Below are positions 13,958 to 26,820 of a DNA stretch of 64,000 nucleotides, piece by piece. A model generated the notes under the pieces. That model saw nothing but the letters and a program-made list of their open reading frames with translations. It was not told the DNA's origin and searched no databases. This stretch comes from Psococerastis gibbosa (Eukaryota > Arthropoda > Insecta > Psocodea > Psocidae): contig OZ020490.1 of the NCBI GenBank assembly GCA_963971405.1, positions 33,133,464 through 33,197,463 of the forward strand, given 5' to 3'. Numbering within the stretch: the first letter of the stretch is position 1; the number at the start of each line of letters is the position of its first letter. Position numbers and translations under genes: made by a program.

Positions 13958-14852
13958 CTGGCGAGGAAAGCAGACGATCGAGTAAATCACAGAGCCTCGT
14001 TTATTAACTGTCAATATCATTGGGTGGTGACAGTCGTTCAATCTTACTAACCTCATACTTATACGATACGATATATTACATGCTACTCTGATGACATCTC
14101 AACACAGCACCGTGAGTATGGACATTATCAAACACTAGACAGTTGAGGACAGTTTTATCGCACCCAACGATATGTCCCTGGACACGGAATTTGATCGATG
14201 ATTTGACGCCAATAACAACAATCATATTAATTATTTCAATAAATAGTTAAGTTACTGTACCGGTACCTAATATGAGAAATGAATGATCCACATCGCGCAT
14301 GCTCAAACACCGATTTAAACCACATCTATTGCCAACATAACTGCCACCGATTCTGACCCACAATCCTAAGAGAGTGAATACTAAAAAAAACGCGGTTAGG
14401 AAGGAATTCAAAGGAAGGATTGGGAGTAATGTACAGGGATATTTCAAAAACAGGTCTCCAAACTCGTTATCAGCTCAATGTGTTTCATTGGCGTAAAAAA
14501 CAAAATTGGACTTGGAAAATGATTTTTTGTTTGTTTATTGTTTTGGGAGATGCAAAGGGAAAAAAGCAAGATTGAAGGTTCAAAACTTTTATTTTAATAA
14601 AAATTGTTTCCCATCCGCCTGCCGTCCCACAATAAAAATGAACAGTTCTGTTGCAACAATTAAGCGGCGAGTACTTAATTTAAAGAGAGAGGTGGAGCTT
14701 AATATTTGGTGAATTTTTTATTTTAGTTGCCCAACAATAGGGTTACCAATCGCGAAAACTAAAAATTAATCCACCCCTCTCTTCAAAAGTTAAGTACGTT
14801 GATATGCCGCACCAATCACAGCAAGACAGAGGCCCTCCTGTCGGGTTTCCTA

Positions 14853-15238
14853 AGGTGCCCATTCCAACGACCGGCTAGGGCTATTTACAAAAACGGTGAC
14901 GTGGTAGCAGACATTCAAGACTTAGGTGGCGTTTCCACCGACCTCGCATTGCAGAATGCAAATGACATTGACGGAAATTAGAATTTTTCTTTTTATAGAA
15001 ATCTATTAAAATGTTTGTACTTAACATATCCCATGACGCAATTTTTTTATTTTAGTTTGTTTGTTTGTGATTTTACTGTGTGATCATTGATCAATTTTAA
15101 CTATGGCAAAGAGGAAAATAAACATTTCCGTCAATTCTGCAATGCGAGGTCGGTGGAAACCCCGCCTAAGTCTTTAATGTCTGCTACCACGTCAATGTTT
15201 TTGTTAATAGCCCTAGCCGGTCGGTGGAATGGGCGCCT
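14853..15238. mobile_element. 386-bp MITE with long inverted repeats, copy 1
   Basis: Ends read AGGTGCCCATTCCAACGACC and, reverse-complemented, AGGCGCCCATTCCACCGACC. Arms of about 105 bp stay alike through GCTAGGGCTATT, GTGGTAGCAGACATT and GACCTCGCATTGCAGAA. The middle is AT-rich, with no coding frame. A second copy of the same length lies at 48523-48908 with the core inverted. Confidence 0.85.
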
Positions 15239-15751
15239 ATGGGAAAGTTCTCGAATGAACTGACACAAAATTTCTGACTGTTTTGGAGACCTATCTCGAG
15301 TTTTCACTTTGACAGTAATTTACCTGTTTTCATACAAATTGTTCATGTGAGTAGACCTAAAGCGCTCTCATTCATACCAACCTTGTTTTGTTTTTTTCAT
15401 CTTGGCGGGTCTCAAGTTGAAATGCTTGACTCTAAATTCCTTTCAATTTTGAATTTAATTTTTAACAAGAGAGACAAAAAAAAATTAATTAATTAATCAA
15501 ATTCCTGACGAGTTCTTCTTTGGCCCACATTTTTTGCATATTAAAAAAGTTGACGATAAAAATTAGATTTCCATAAAAAAACCGTAAATATTGATCACCA
15601 TCACAAAATCTGTTTATAGATTTTATTTTATTTATTATTTATTTTATTCTTTCATATGTCATATTATAAGGTACTACTAAGATGTCAAAATACCTAGAGT
15701 GAATTGTTTCCTTTTGAAAAATATAAATTTAACTCTTCTTCTTTTTTTTTT

Positions 15752-15935
15752 GTTCTAATACTAAGCCAACCTAGCAGAGTTAGGGCTATAAGCCCTCTCT
15801 TACACCCAACTAGGAAAGCCCGGGGCCGCCTGCTTTACATGCCCTCCGAAGCATGGCCAGAAAATGTAGCAAGTGTGAGACTTGAACCAACAACCATTCG
15901 GGTGAAAGTCTGTACCACTACTCTACATGTCCTGA
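15752..15935 (-). mobile_element. SINE-1 copy (tRNA-derived)
   Basis: In minus-strand orientation: a degraded tRNA-like head (GTAGAGTAGTGGTACAGAC and box B-like GGTTCAAGTC), a central domain GCTTCGGAGGGCATGTAAAG, then AGAGAGGGCTTATAGCCCTA and a tail GTTGGCTTAGTA. Confidence 0.85.
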
Positions 15936-16000
15936 CTTATTAGGCACGATATACAATAGCATTGTAATGGAAAACAAATGACTGTATGCAGTACATAATG

Positions 16001-16080
16001 CTGTTGAGTGTAAGAGAGGGCTTGATGGCCCTAACTCCGCTAGGTTGGCTTAGTAATATAACAACAAAAAGTCAAGATTT
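16001..16080 (+). mobile_element. SINE-1, 3' fragment only
   Basis: Starts inside the 3' part (TGAGTGTAAGAGAGGGCTTG) and ends GTTGGCTTAGTAATA plus an A-rich tail. The tRNA head and central domain are missing. It sits in opposite orientation 65 bp from the previous copy. Confidence 0.75.
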
Positions 16081-16419
16081 TTTTTTCTGTTTGTGGACAG
16101 GTACTTTTTCTCACTGTTTATTAAAACATTATATGTATGTAAGTTATTGTGCTAGTAGGTTGCAATTTTTAAAATGTACAAAGTACATGTAGCTATTCAT
16201 GAAGCTACGAATATGTTGTGCTGGCAATTTTTGTCCTCAATTGCATAATAATGATTCGCTCTGGGCAGCTAGGTCTAAAGGTAATACACGTGTGTACCAG
16301 TGTACTTATGGCTTGCTGTCATCAATTGTGCGTCATTATTAGCCAATCAGAGCGCTAGTTACATGTCTTTTAGACTACTGATGGGTATAGGGTAATTCCC
16401 AAAAGAGAAGATTGAGAAA

Positions 16420-16790
16420 GAAGAGAGAGCGGCTGCAAGATGCTATTAGAGTAAGTGTCACTAGCGGATCCAGCTATGGGCTGATGGGGCCAGAGCCCAG
16501 AGTCCTACAAGCCATCTAGCAGCCGAATCCCATCCATGGGAGTGAAAGCTGGACGCCTACAACAAGCGAGTCCGAAATGACCGCATCCGAAAAGACCTGC
16601 AAGTGGATTCCAAAGAGAGAAGAATGGAGAATGAACAGCTGCAATGGCTTGGCCACATCCAAAGGATGGATGAGAATAGGACAACCCGGATGTTGGTGAA
16701 AGCAAGGCTACAAGGTAGAAGACCCTCGAGGAAAGAGTCGAACAACTCGCCTGAGCAAGAGGAAAAACAATGGCCGAGCTCAAGCCGTTA
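16420..16790 (+). mobile_element. LINE reverse-transcriptase 3' remnant
   Basis: A plus-strand frame gives MENEQLQWLGHIQRMDENRT and VKARLQGRRPS. This is the C-terminal end (R-L-x-W-L-G-H-x-x-R-M-D, then G-R-x-P) common in non-LTR retrotransposon polyproteins. The rest of the element is missing. Its last part is amplified into the adjacent minisatellite. Confidence 0.75.
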
Positions 16791-17480
16791 GCGTCCGACC
16801 GGGTCGAGTATAAGAAATGGGCCGGGGTGAGAATAGGACCATCCGGAGGCTGGCGAATGCAAGGCCACATGATAGGAGACTCATCGGCAGACCGAGGACA
16901 ATCCTCGAGGAATGAGTCGAGCAACTCGCCGGAGCAAGAGGAAAAACAATGGCCAACCGGGTCGAGTATAAGAAATGGGCCGGGGGGAGAATAGGACCAT
17001 CCGGAGCTGGCGAAAGCAAGGCCACAAGATAGGAGACTCATCGGCAGACCGAGGACAATCCTCGAGGAATGAGTCGAGCAACTCGCCGGAGCAAGAGGAA
17101 AAACAATGGCCGACCGGGTCGAGCATAAGAAATGGGCCGGGGGGAGAATAGGACCATCCGGAGCTGGCGAAAGCAAGGCCACAAGATAGGAGACTCATCG
17201 GCAGACCGAGGACAATCCTCGAGGAATGAGTCGAGCAACTCGCCGGAGCAAGAGGAAAAACAATGGCCGACCGGGTCGAGTATAAGAAATGGGCCGGGGG
17301 GAGAATAGGACCATCCGGAGCTGGCGAAAGCAAGGCCACAAGATAGGAGACTCATCGGCAGACCGAGGACAATCCTCGAGGAATGAGTCGAGCAACTCGC
17401 CGGAGCAAGGGGAAAAACAATGGCCGAGCTCAAGACGTTAGTGTCCGACCGGGTCCCGTATAAGAAATGGGTCCGGGGTG
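16741..17480. repeat. 157-bp minisatellite derived from a LINE 3' end
   Basis: About 4.5 tandem copies. GCAACTCGCC starts at 16921, 17078, 17235 and 17392, exactly 157 bp apart. Internal units are nearly identical; the first and last are diverged. Read forward, a unit gives NRTIRRLANARP and IGRPRTILEE, the LINE C-terminus. Open minus-strand frames here (up to 225 codons) are artefacts of repeated GC-rich sequence. Confidence 0.9.
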
Positions 17481-18087
17481 ATCTCACGCTGTGCACGTAA
17501 GAAAAACATGAAAATGGTGAATTTATTGAAAAATGTTCCTTGCAAGAGGACTGGCCGAAGGGGTTCTTGGAAGATTTTTGTCGGAAATCCCTCTGTTAGT
17601 GTAGGTGAAGCTTTACGATGGCCGAAACGTCTCTCTTTTTATTATTAATAATGTATTAATTTTATTTAATATATTGCACCTTATTGCACGAAATTACTGG
17701 ACAAGGAAAGTTCTGCCTCGATCTGTGGAGATATTACCCAATGAATTCCACATTAAAAAAGTTCATAAAAAACCTATCTTTTGACCTTGTTTTCAATTTT
17801 GGTTGAACTCAAATGGGGGGAGGGGGCTACAAAAAAAGGGCAAAAACTGTTTAAAAATGTTTTCTCAAATACGTCTCCAACGATTTTTTTTTTCATTACT
17901 TTAGGGTTAGCATGAAAACAAGACTTTATAGTTTTATTGTTCGCCTTTTGGTTTTCCAATAAAGCCGTTTTTCAATTTCAATTCAATTACTTAGGAATCC
18001 TAAATTGTTATTTGGATCGTTGCTGCTCAACAACCAGCCACTTCATGCCACATCATCCCCAATGAAATAACAAATAAATAAATATTG

Positions 18088-18285
18088 ACTTTTTCTGTTC
18101 CATTACTAAGCCAACCTCGCGGAGTTAGGGCTATAAAGCCCTCTCTTACACTCAGATAGGAAGGCCCGGGTCCACCTGCTTTACATGCTCTCCGAAGCAT
18201 GACCAGAAAATGTAGAAAGTGTGGGACTCGAAGCAACAACCTTTCGGGTGAAAGTCGGAGTCGGTACCACTACTCTGCATGTCCG
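18088..18285 (-). mobile_element. SINE-1 copy
   Basis: Full-length family member on the minus strand, with tRNA-like head GCAGAGTAGTGGTACCGACT, the conserved central domain and the GTTGGCTTAGTAATG tail. Confidence 0.85.
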
Positions 18286-20940
18286 GAATAAAGCAGTTGT
18301 CGAGGACAAGCTGGAGTACCCCCCACCCCCGTCCTAGGGCCCTCAGGCCTAGAACCTCATTGGCTTCTTGTGCCACAACGGTGTAAAATTAATTTATTAC
18401 GCTCTAATTTAATCGATATTACCTATGTCTTCATTCTATCTTACCCACAAGTACCTCCCCCCCCCCCAAAAAAAAATGGGGATGTTATCTCGAAAGCTTA
18501 TAGTGATAAGCTCCCTTTAACTTAATGGCTGAATAAGGTTCATTGGTCAGAAACGGCCTAAGTGCTAATTTTATACAGTAGCAGTTATTCAATTGGGCAT
18601 ATAGTTTTCATTTTGAGAATGTTAGCATTTTTTTTTAAATAGATTTTTCATATCTTTGTGACTGCAGGACGAGGAATTAATTAATTGAATTAAAAGAGTA
18701 TGTCGTTATTTGTTTACAAAATCTTTTCATAGTTCAGCTTTAAGTGTCCATTCGAAACCAGAGTGGTAAAGCGTCCACTAAAGCGTCCACTAGCCACAAT
18801 TTTTATGTTACGTGACTTACGTCATCACAAACAAGGCTGTAACTGACTGTTGTAACTTTGAAATAGACATTTAGCCTAATCGACGTATTATCTTCCTCAT
18901 TTCGAACTCACCCTTGCATAAATATGAAACTATTTTCGTGATTCTGTATTTTTTTTCAAAATTTAATGTGTTCCAAAATTTTGAACTCACCCTTGTAAAT
19001 ATTAATTTGTAAATATTGAATTTTTTTCCTAATTTAATTTTTTAGCTTTAAGCTTTTATTTATTTTAGCCCTTCCTTTTTTTATTATTTTAAAAGAAGAA
19101 CCAGTGCGTTTTTTTTTTATTAAAAAAAAACATTCTTAATAAGGTAAATATCTAACAATAATTCCATGAAAAACTCTATAACCACAACTTAGAGACCTTA
19201 TCCCAAAGGGGCCAGCTTTGAGAAATTTGCTCTATGTCCAGTTATAGAAAAGTGCTAGTTAAAGAAATTCATAATGAAAATTCTCTCTTGTTAAAAATTA
19301 AATTCAAAACCAAAAGGGTAAGGAAAGAAATTTCACACCATGCTTCTGTTAATTGGGTTTGCAGTTACTATCCCAGATAAGATAGGAAATATCATTATTA
19401 AGCCGATGCTTTGAGATATGGAGACATTAGGTAGAGTCGTCGCCATTTTTTTCCTACTCGAATGCTTGGTGGCATCGATCGGATTTTTATTTTTAGGAGG
19501 TTTATAAGTACTACCAATACTTATTGGTGGATTTAAAAAAATTATTTAGATATGATATATCATCTTTATTTACAGTTATAGATAGCCTATTAATTTTGAG
19601 TTATTATTATTTTTTGTTAGCAAAATATATTTAGACTAATAAAATTTTTGTACGCCTACCTATTCAAACATAGCATACCCTACATAGAACGGGTTATACA
19701 GTACTCACCTGACAACAAACAACACATACAATACATACATTCAGCAAAGCATATAATGTTGTTCTTCTGTTTATCTCTGAGATAGGAGATAAAATATAAT
19801 TTCTTGTTACAATTGGACCGTTTTTGTTTGCAATAAAATCAAATTTCAAAATAACTTTCGATCTTATGGCCTTAATTGAATAAGATAGAAACCAATGTGT
19901 CGCATATTTTTTACTTTTTGAGATAATTGCACTAACCTAATCTAACCATGACAATCTCTGAGGGCCAATCTATGTGAGCAGCGAAACGGCATATCTCTAT
20001 CAAAGAAAGATGTTGAGGGTTGAAGTCGATTGACTCATATCTGTACTTGGTAAAGTTATGCCCCGAAGGTGGAGGAACTCAATAAAGAGTCAACGGCATA
20101 AGGATGCAGAAGGCAGCGGGAAACAACTGCATTTCAATGCCCTAGTATGATAATATCATGACTGAATTTATCATGATGATGACCAAACTTCGATAGAAGA
20201 GGCTATAGAAGTGGAAGAAACATCGAAAGGAAAAAATCACTGAACAAAACAATCCTAATATTGAAATGGCCTTCAACAACTTAATAGAAAAATCTTTATA
20301 CCTTAAGTATTACATTAAATACGAAATATAGAGTTACATATTTTGGGTTGATTCAGGGGTGACAAATATCTGCAGCTAGCTTCATCTGAAGAATGCATTT
20401 TTATTATTGATTGAATTTGGAAAATATTCGAGTAACATCCATTGCTATACAATAAACTTTCTATAAAGAAGAAATGGGACTGTCAAGCCCAACAACAGTT
20501 GAATCTTGGTGCCACCTGCTATGTCTTTCAATGACTGGCCGTAAGAGACTTGGGAGAAATTTAAAAAAAAAATCACTGTGGCGGGTAATGAATATCCCAT
20601 ATGTCCTGCATAGAGTTCTACTATAATGTACGGTATACACAAGTAATGTAAATACTGTAGAAATTATATACATTCTCTTAGAGGCAGAAGAACAGCACTA
20701 ATTCTTATATTTGTTAATACATTATCATCGAACTACATTTAGCATGAACGTATTTTGTGTTACAGATGTATGCCCATAATATAAACGTGACGCCAACATA
20801 TCATACTGTATGTAATAGCTATAAATAAATTTAAACAAATAACAACGTCCTTAAAAAACTTCATTGTTTATATTGTAGCTTATGTTGGAAATAAAATAAG
20901 AGATAAATAGTGTCAGGTTTTGTTGACCCAGAAGCAATGC

Positions 20941-21000
20941 AGTACCCAGGAATTCTGAGAGAGAGTGAGAAAGAAAGAGAGAGAGAGAGAGGGGGGGGGG
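20941..21000. repeat. GA-rich and poly-G simple repeat
   Basis: (GA)n with AAAG interruptions ending in a run of Gs. Simple sequence only. Confidence 0.8.
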
Positions 21001-21179
21001 TTCAGTAAAATTCTCGTATGAAATGAAGTACCATTATTACAAATGTATTCAACGTCCAAGTAATGTATACTGTATAGCGAGTACACATGTTACCCTCTGC
21101 AATTAGGTTCCCTGTGGCATTTTTTACAATAGCATTTGATTGCAGTACGGTTTCGAATTTGCCGGCGAGGATTCATTTA

Positions 21180-21720
21180 AACTGCGAACAGGGCGGGGGA
21201 GGGGGGGTCCGGAAGTCTTACAGGGGGATAAGGTTTGCTCAAATAAGTGCAAAACAGTGGGGTTTTACGCGTTTTGACCGCAGCAAGGTTGGGTTGAACA
21301 GACAGAATAGTAGTTATGAGAAATGTTTGAATACTAGGTGGGGTTTTACGCATTTTGATGGCAGTATAGTTTAGATTTTATCGAATAAAATTCTCATCAG
21401 CAAACAGAAGGGCCTGGGGGTAAATCCAGAAATGGGGGTATTTCACATTTTTACTCACAATGACTTATTGAAATGACACAAAACAGAGATTTTTTAAATG
21501 TAGGTGCACAATTGGGCATATTATAGGAGTGGGCCGAAGGGCACGAATTTCGCCCTAAAAGGAAAAAAAAGACAATTTTCTTTCTTTCAAAATTGGGCGG
21601 TTTTGCGCATTTTTGCAGCAATGTATTTTTTTTCGAAAGTGTCCGGTGCATCAGGCATGGAGCACATGACAAGAGGGGGTGTCGATACCGGTTGACCCCC
21701 CACCCCCCTGGAAACGGCAA
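21180..21720. mobile_element. Degraded G-run transposon remnants
   Basis: G-rich blocks plus repeated GTGGGGTTTTACGC..TTTTGA phrases (21258, 21340). The same phrase occurs at 27830, 28185 and, diverged, near 35610. This suggests internal sequence of a DNA-transposon family. Ends could not be fixed. Confidence 0.45.
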
Positions 21721-23039
21721 AAGTCTACGAGCAGTCCGCTAATTTCAATATAGATAGCTACATAACCTTTAATTCAAATTGTTAATAATTTCCGGCATTT
21801 GACGTCACAGTTATATTATGTTTGTACACCTGTAATTGGCCATATTTAGTGTGACCCCACCAACCGCTACGAATCAACAATATTTTAATAATAACGATAT
21901 TTGTTTGCATCTACTAGAGTTCTGTGTATAGGTGAGATGGGACATTTAACCATCCAAAAATAATGTTTAAATTACTGTTTCCACGCCTTTTCAGTTACAG
22001 GTCAAACAAGGTACCATCAGAAATTCAAAAACATACTTTTGGCGGGAACGAATGTCACAACTCTCCTATGCAAAACCGCTAAATTTAACTAAATGTAGGT
22101 ATTTGTTCCCACAGGGTTTTTACGTTGGGATTTTCGCTTTTGTTTTAGTAGGATGCATCCTGTACAAAGCTATTGTAGCTATTGTATTCAGTGCCAGATT
22201 TGCAGTAACAAAACTTAACATTGCAATAAAATGTATACATAAAAAAAAAGTTTTCCCTCGGTGGTGATCCATAGGTATATCCGACACTGTATTTTTTCAG
22301 ACCTACATTTTGACGATAACAGAGAATCGTTTTCAAAATATTATTTGTGAATTCGCATCAGCGGGCGGTACACAAAATACGAAGCATCAAGCATACAAGA
22401 AGGGGCGAGGGGCTACAAAGGCACAACGAATTAGTTAATATTTTAGCAAATTAACCTAAACAGTACTTTGCTACAATACGTCTGATAAAGTACAGGATTA
22501 ATTAGAGGATAGTGTTGGATAAGGACAGTTACAAAATACGATAAATTACTTTACTACTTTAGTTATTGAAGATTAAATTATGTTTAAAATTAGTGCCCAT
22601 TAATTAAATTTAATTAAATAATAATAATTTGGTAAATTGCGCAAAATTTAGTGAAAAATAATTATCTACGCATGATTGATGACTGTTAGTGATTATTTTA
22701 ACCTTGTGTAGTTTTTGCTACTTGTGAAAGTATAGTTAATAGTCCTAGTAATACTTTTAAGAAATCCCAATAAAACTAACAGAATAAGTTAATGTTATTT
22801 TCAAATAAAATTGCCATTAAGAAAACATCGATCAAATTCCGTTATTTGTACACAGACACAATACGCACAAAACAGTAAATGCAAGTTCGATTTGTTCATT
22901 TCTCTTTCCATCACAGCCAATTAAAATAATAGTGATTACTAGTGAAAATAAAATTCTATAAATTTAGAGTTTAATTTGGTCCTGTTTCAGTTTTTATTTA
23001 GTCTATAATTTTTGCTGCTAAAAAAAATTGTCAGTAATC

Positions 23040-23215
23040 CCAGTGATAGGCTGCCCATCTACCAAACTGTCCAGCCCTGGCAACCGATTCACCACCTGAG
23101 AACGAGCTCGCGGAGACATCCCGATTATACTGGTCAGCGCGTCACCTAATGGCTAACCTGCCAAGGGTGGGCGTTGGCTAGTAAGTAAGTAAGTGATAGG
23201 CTACAAAGAAAAGTA
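23040..23215 (+). mobile_element. Short retroposon 3' end with TAAG tail
   Basis: A GC-richer patch ending GGGTGGGCGTTGGCTAG then (TAAG)n. The GGGCGTTGGCT end with a microsatellite tail recurs at 40960-40990. Confidence 0.5.
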
Positions 23216-23525
23216 AAGGACACCTGGGCAGCAGCTGTTATGTCTTCGCAAGCTTGATGGTCTGTGAATAATTTTAGATGGAAATGATGGATTAAAAAAA
23301 AATCAGCAATGCCTAACATATCGAACTTACATAAGATGCAGTTTATTTTGCTATAGAGTGAGTTTCACAAGATAAGTTACTAGTATAACATACCTATATA
23401 ATTAAATTATACAAATCTTAACTCTTAAATATTACAAAAAGTAGTTGTACTTGTTGCGCCAAAGACTAGTCACAGATTTTTTACTTAAATAATCCATTGC
23501 AGCAGTTGAATGAATGTATCCAAAT

Positions 23526-23659
23526 CAGGCCCGTAACCAGGATTATTTTCAGGGGGAGCGGGTTCTGCAATCCTACAGTATGTAGGTCGTACGCCTGGCA
23601 ATTGCAATTCAATCTAGTATAAAGCCAAGAAGCCCCCAGCTCCCCTGCTTACGGCCCTA
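23526..23659. mobile_element. hAT-like MITE
   Basis: 134 bp, CAGGCCCGTAACCAGGA at one end and TTACGGCCCTA at the other, flanked by ATCCAAAT and ATCCGAAT (7 of 8 match). Confidence 0.65.
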
Positions 23660-23722
23660 ATCCGAATAACCACTGCAGTCGCCTTTGTAGGTAGTACCTG
23701 TATTGATTTACGACTGGTCTCT

Positions 23723-23987
23723 GCAGCCCCGGATCTAGGATCTAGGGGCAAGTTCGTCGATTGGCGCTCCTACCCCACCTTAATCCCCCCCCCCTCATTA
23801 AGTAACCTGATTCCTGCCTAACTTTTAGCGCCAATCCACCAATTGGAAGCCTGTCCATGGTTCCTGTTTTAAGATTTCCGTCACGTGCCTTGTTTATATC
23901 ATTTTCACCAGAATGACTTTGGCGCCCCCTGAACTCGGCGCCTGGGGCAAATGCACCCACATGCCCCCATTCGTGGCTGGGGCTCTG
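23723..23987. mobile_element. Probable G/C-run MITE
   Basis: Opens CAGCCCCGGATCTAGGATC and closes GTGGCTGGGGCTCTG with a C run inside. The ends resemble the other members but the target duplication is unclear. Confidence 0.45.
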
Positions 23988-25104
23988 GTCAACAAACTAA
24001 ACCAACTATACAAGAGAACACCAGGAAAATTATTGCTTCTCAGTATATATTATAGTACTACAGTGGAAAACATTTAGGGAATGCGCAGACCTTCGCCCTT
24101 AAATGAGGTTCTGTAGGGACAGTTTTGGTCACTAGGTTCGCTGACGACAAACCGATATCCATATTATTGAAAATGGCCGCCGTTTGCATGCGAAAACTAA
24201 GCTCTTAGCATCTAATTAATTCTTTTAATCTTTTTTATAATATTTCTACTATGCCTGGATCTTATTTTGCTGCATAGAATTTAATATATATATTCTCCAT
24301 GATTTATAGAAAAAATCACTTTAAAATATTACGTAATTAAAAATAATTTTAAAATAGTATTGAGGCTTATGGAAAAATCAACGCTTTGATATCATTGCAA
24401 CTGGTGCTGCCATCTACAAAATGACGTCACAAATGAACCTCATTATAGTAGCATTGTCGCGGCCATGTCGCTTTTCCATTTATGCATTTTTGAGTAAATT
24501 TTTTTTTATACGATATGCAAAAAATTAACTTAACTTATAACAGGCCTATTTAGTTTCAAAAATGGTTTTTCTTAAAATATAATCTGATGATTGATCTACT
24601 GTATACTTTACAATAAGCTACTATTAAAGAATTTGTCTTTAAAAATAAAAAAATTACATGAGAAAAGAAATCAACCCAATATCAACTGTTGATATATAAT
24701 AGTTTAAAAAAATGTAAAACTACTGTAGTTCTTGCGATAAAAAAATTGGACTGTCTTGATTGTATTTTTTTTTAAATTTTAGGCACTGTATTGTATTGTA
24801 GCCTAAAATTATCATATTTCATTATCAAGTGAAACTCACTATATCTAATCTAATTTTATATAACTGTAAAGCTAAATTATTCTATAGTATAGTTGCAAAT
24901 ATTTCCCATTTAAAGGCATTAATTAAAATTAAATTAAATTAATTAATAAAAGTTACCAGTATTCAGTTTGAAATCAATATGCATCATAAATTCTTAATTC
25001 ATTGTCCCGGCCTATAAGTTAGACATTTAAATACAAGTTAATATGATTTTTCGAACGGCAAAAACAGAACACTAAAAAAATGGTACTCTGTGTTTACTAA
25101 ATAA

Positions 25105-25384
25105 TAGGGCTCTATATTAGACAGGTATTGCCGTCCGCCATTTTGAATCCATTTTAAAGTCTGGTGTATAAGCAAAGCATTGTGTGTTCACCTAATTATC
25201 TTTAGAAATGTATCGTTGTTTAAAAAAAAAAAAACGTTCTACCAATTAGGGAAGTGCTTAATAAAAAAAAAAAATACTAAAACGTGTTTTCGTTCTTTTT
25301 AATCTTTTACTTTCTTACAATACTTACCGTATAGGATTCAAAATGGCGGATGACAATCCCCGAGCATATAGTCAATAGTGCCTT
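25105..25384. mobile_element. Mutator-like MITE, copy 1
   Basis: 280 bp with inverted ends TAGGGCTCTATATTAGACAG and AAGGCACTATTGACTATATG (reverse complement), converging on a shared GTCATCCGCCATTTT-like arm. Perfect 9-bp flanking duplication ACTAAATAA at 25096-25104 and 25385-25393. Confidence 0.82.
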
Positions 25385-26250
25385 ACTAAATAAGACAGTA
25401 CCCTATTCCCTTTTTTATATACGCATATGCTAGAATTCTCGTAAAAGGACAACTCACATTATGTAAGTAAACAAACAACTAGCGAATATTAAAATCACCT
25501 TACATAAATGTATAAACAGAGGTACTGTAGGTAGACTAACTAAAATTCATCCAAATGAAAACTAGTTTTTTTTCGACTGCCTTCAAATAATAATTTGCAA
25601 CTATCTATACCCTTAATGCTAGATTAATCTATATAGAAGTTTAGCAGGAATTACAAAATACTCACAATGCAGCAAAAAGATTGGGCAAATAATTTTTAGC
25701 CAATCCATATTCATTCAGAAGCATTTCATTCACTTTTTCTGATTGAAATTTAGAGCTTACTCTAACAAAACTACTTTTTCTAAAAATATTATGAAATTTA
25801 AGACTGAAAAAATTGCTAGGATTAGAAGAGTTATAGAATACAATTTTTGTCTTTAGGTAGGCTATATATTTCCTGTATGTCGTTTTATAACCACGTTTAG
25901 AATAAGTTTTTTTTCTAAGCATATTTAAAATACGACTGTTTAAGTTAAGCGAATGTATTTTGGAAATAGTATTGTTTTTTGGACGTGGGTTGGGCAGAAA
26001 AAGACTTTATAGTCTTTAGTCTCGCCCCGTAAATATAAAACGATTGTTATTATTATGAATATAAAAATATCTAGCGAAGTATCTTTGTATACTTCTAATA
26101 AGATCATTAGAAACCGGAAGTGCAGGGCCTATAGACTTACAACATACTGTATTTTTTACGATTATATAAGCACACTATGACGGTTAAATACATTTTAAAT
26201 ATAATTGAAATAATTTACGAATTCAATGGATAGAGTAGAAATTATAAACT

Positions 26251-26421
26251 GAGGTGCTGAGGCGACTGGATAGAGAAGCCGAGTTGCTGCTGACGGTTAA
26301 GAAACGGAAACTAACATACTTGGGCCATGTGATGAAGAACGAAATGTATCACCTTTTCCATGTAATAATCCAAGGGAAGGTAGAAGGAAGGAGGGCTCCA
26401 GGCAGAAGAAGAACATCCTGA
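26251..26421 (+). mobile_element. LINE reverse-transcriptase C-terminal remnant
   Basis: Reads EVLRRLDREAELLLTVKKRK, LTYLGHVMKNEMYHL, then IIQGKVEGRRAPGRRRTS and a stop. This is the typical end of an RTE-like or craftI-like LINE polyprotein (K-R-K-L-x-Y-L-G-H-V-M then GK-x-E-G-R-R). No 5' part remains. Confidence 0.78.
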
Positions 26422-26625
26422 GAGACACCCCTTCTTTGTAACAATATCAATGTGTCTTTGTCTGAAAAATCTACACGTTACTGCTGACAAAATACGTAAT
26501 ATTTGTCAACTATATTTTCAGAAATTTTCTCCTATCGGTGGCAAAAATAATAAACAGGACTTGAGGGTGTAGGTTCGACCTCCCCCACTCCCCCGAAAAA
26601 AAACCTGGCTACGGCCCTGAGTCAG

Positions 26626-26820
26626 GTCAGGACCTGTAGAGTAGTGGAACGGACTCTGACTTTCACCCGAAAGGTTCAAGTCCAACACTAGCTAGGTGCA
26701 TTTTCTGGCCATGCTTCGGAGGGCATGTAAAGCAGGCGGTTCCGGGCTTTCCTAGTTGGGTGTAAGAGAGGGCTTTATAGCCCTAAATCCGATAGATTAG
26801 CTTAATAATAAATCAAAAAG
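26626..26820 (+). mobile_element. SINE-1 copy
   Basis: Plus-strand copy with head GTAGAGTAGTGGAACGGACT, box B-like GGTTCAAGTCC, central GCTTCGGAGGGCATGTAAAG and a diverged 3' end. It abuts a hAT-like end (CTGGCTACGGCCCTG) just upstream. Confidence 0.85.

Noticed and set aside
16505-17496. Minus-strand frames of up to 225 codons
   Set aside because: Artefacts of the 157-bp minisatellite, which is derived from a LINE on the other strand.
19980-20640. Possible LINE-like 3' remnant
   Set aside because: Somewhat GC-richer sequence with broken frames, but no motif could be named.
24097-24446. Possible MITE bounded by AATGAGGTTC / GAACCTCATT
   Set aside because: Inverted ends of only about 10-12 bp with no clear target duplication and no second copy; could be chance.
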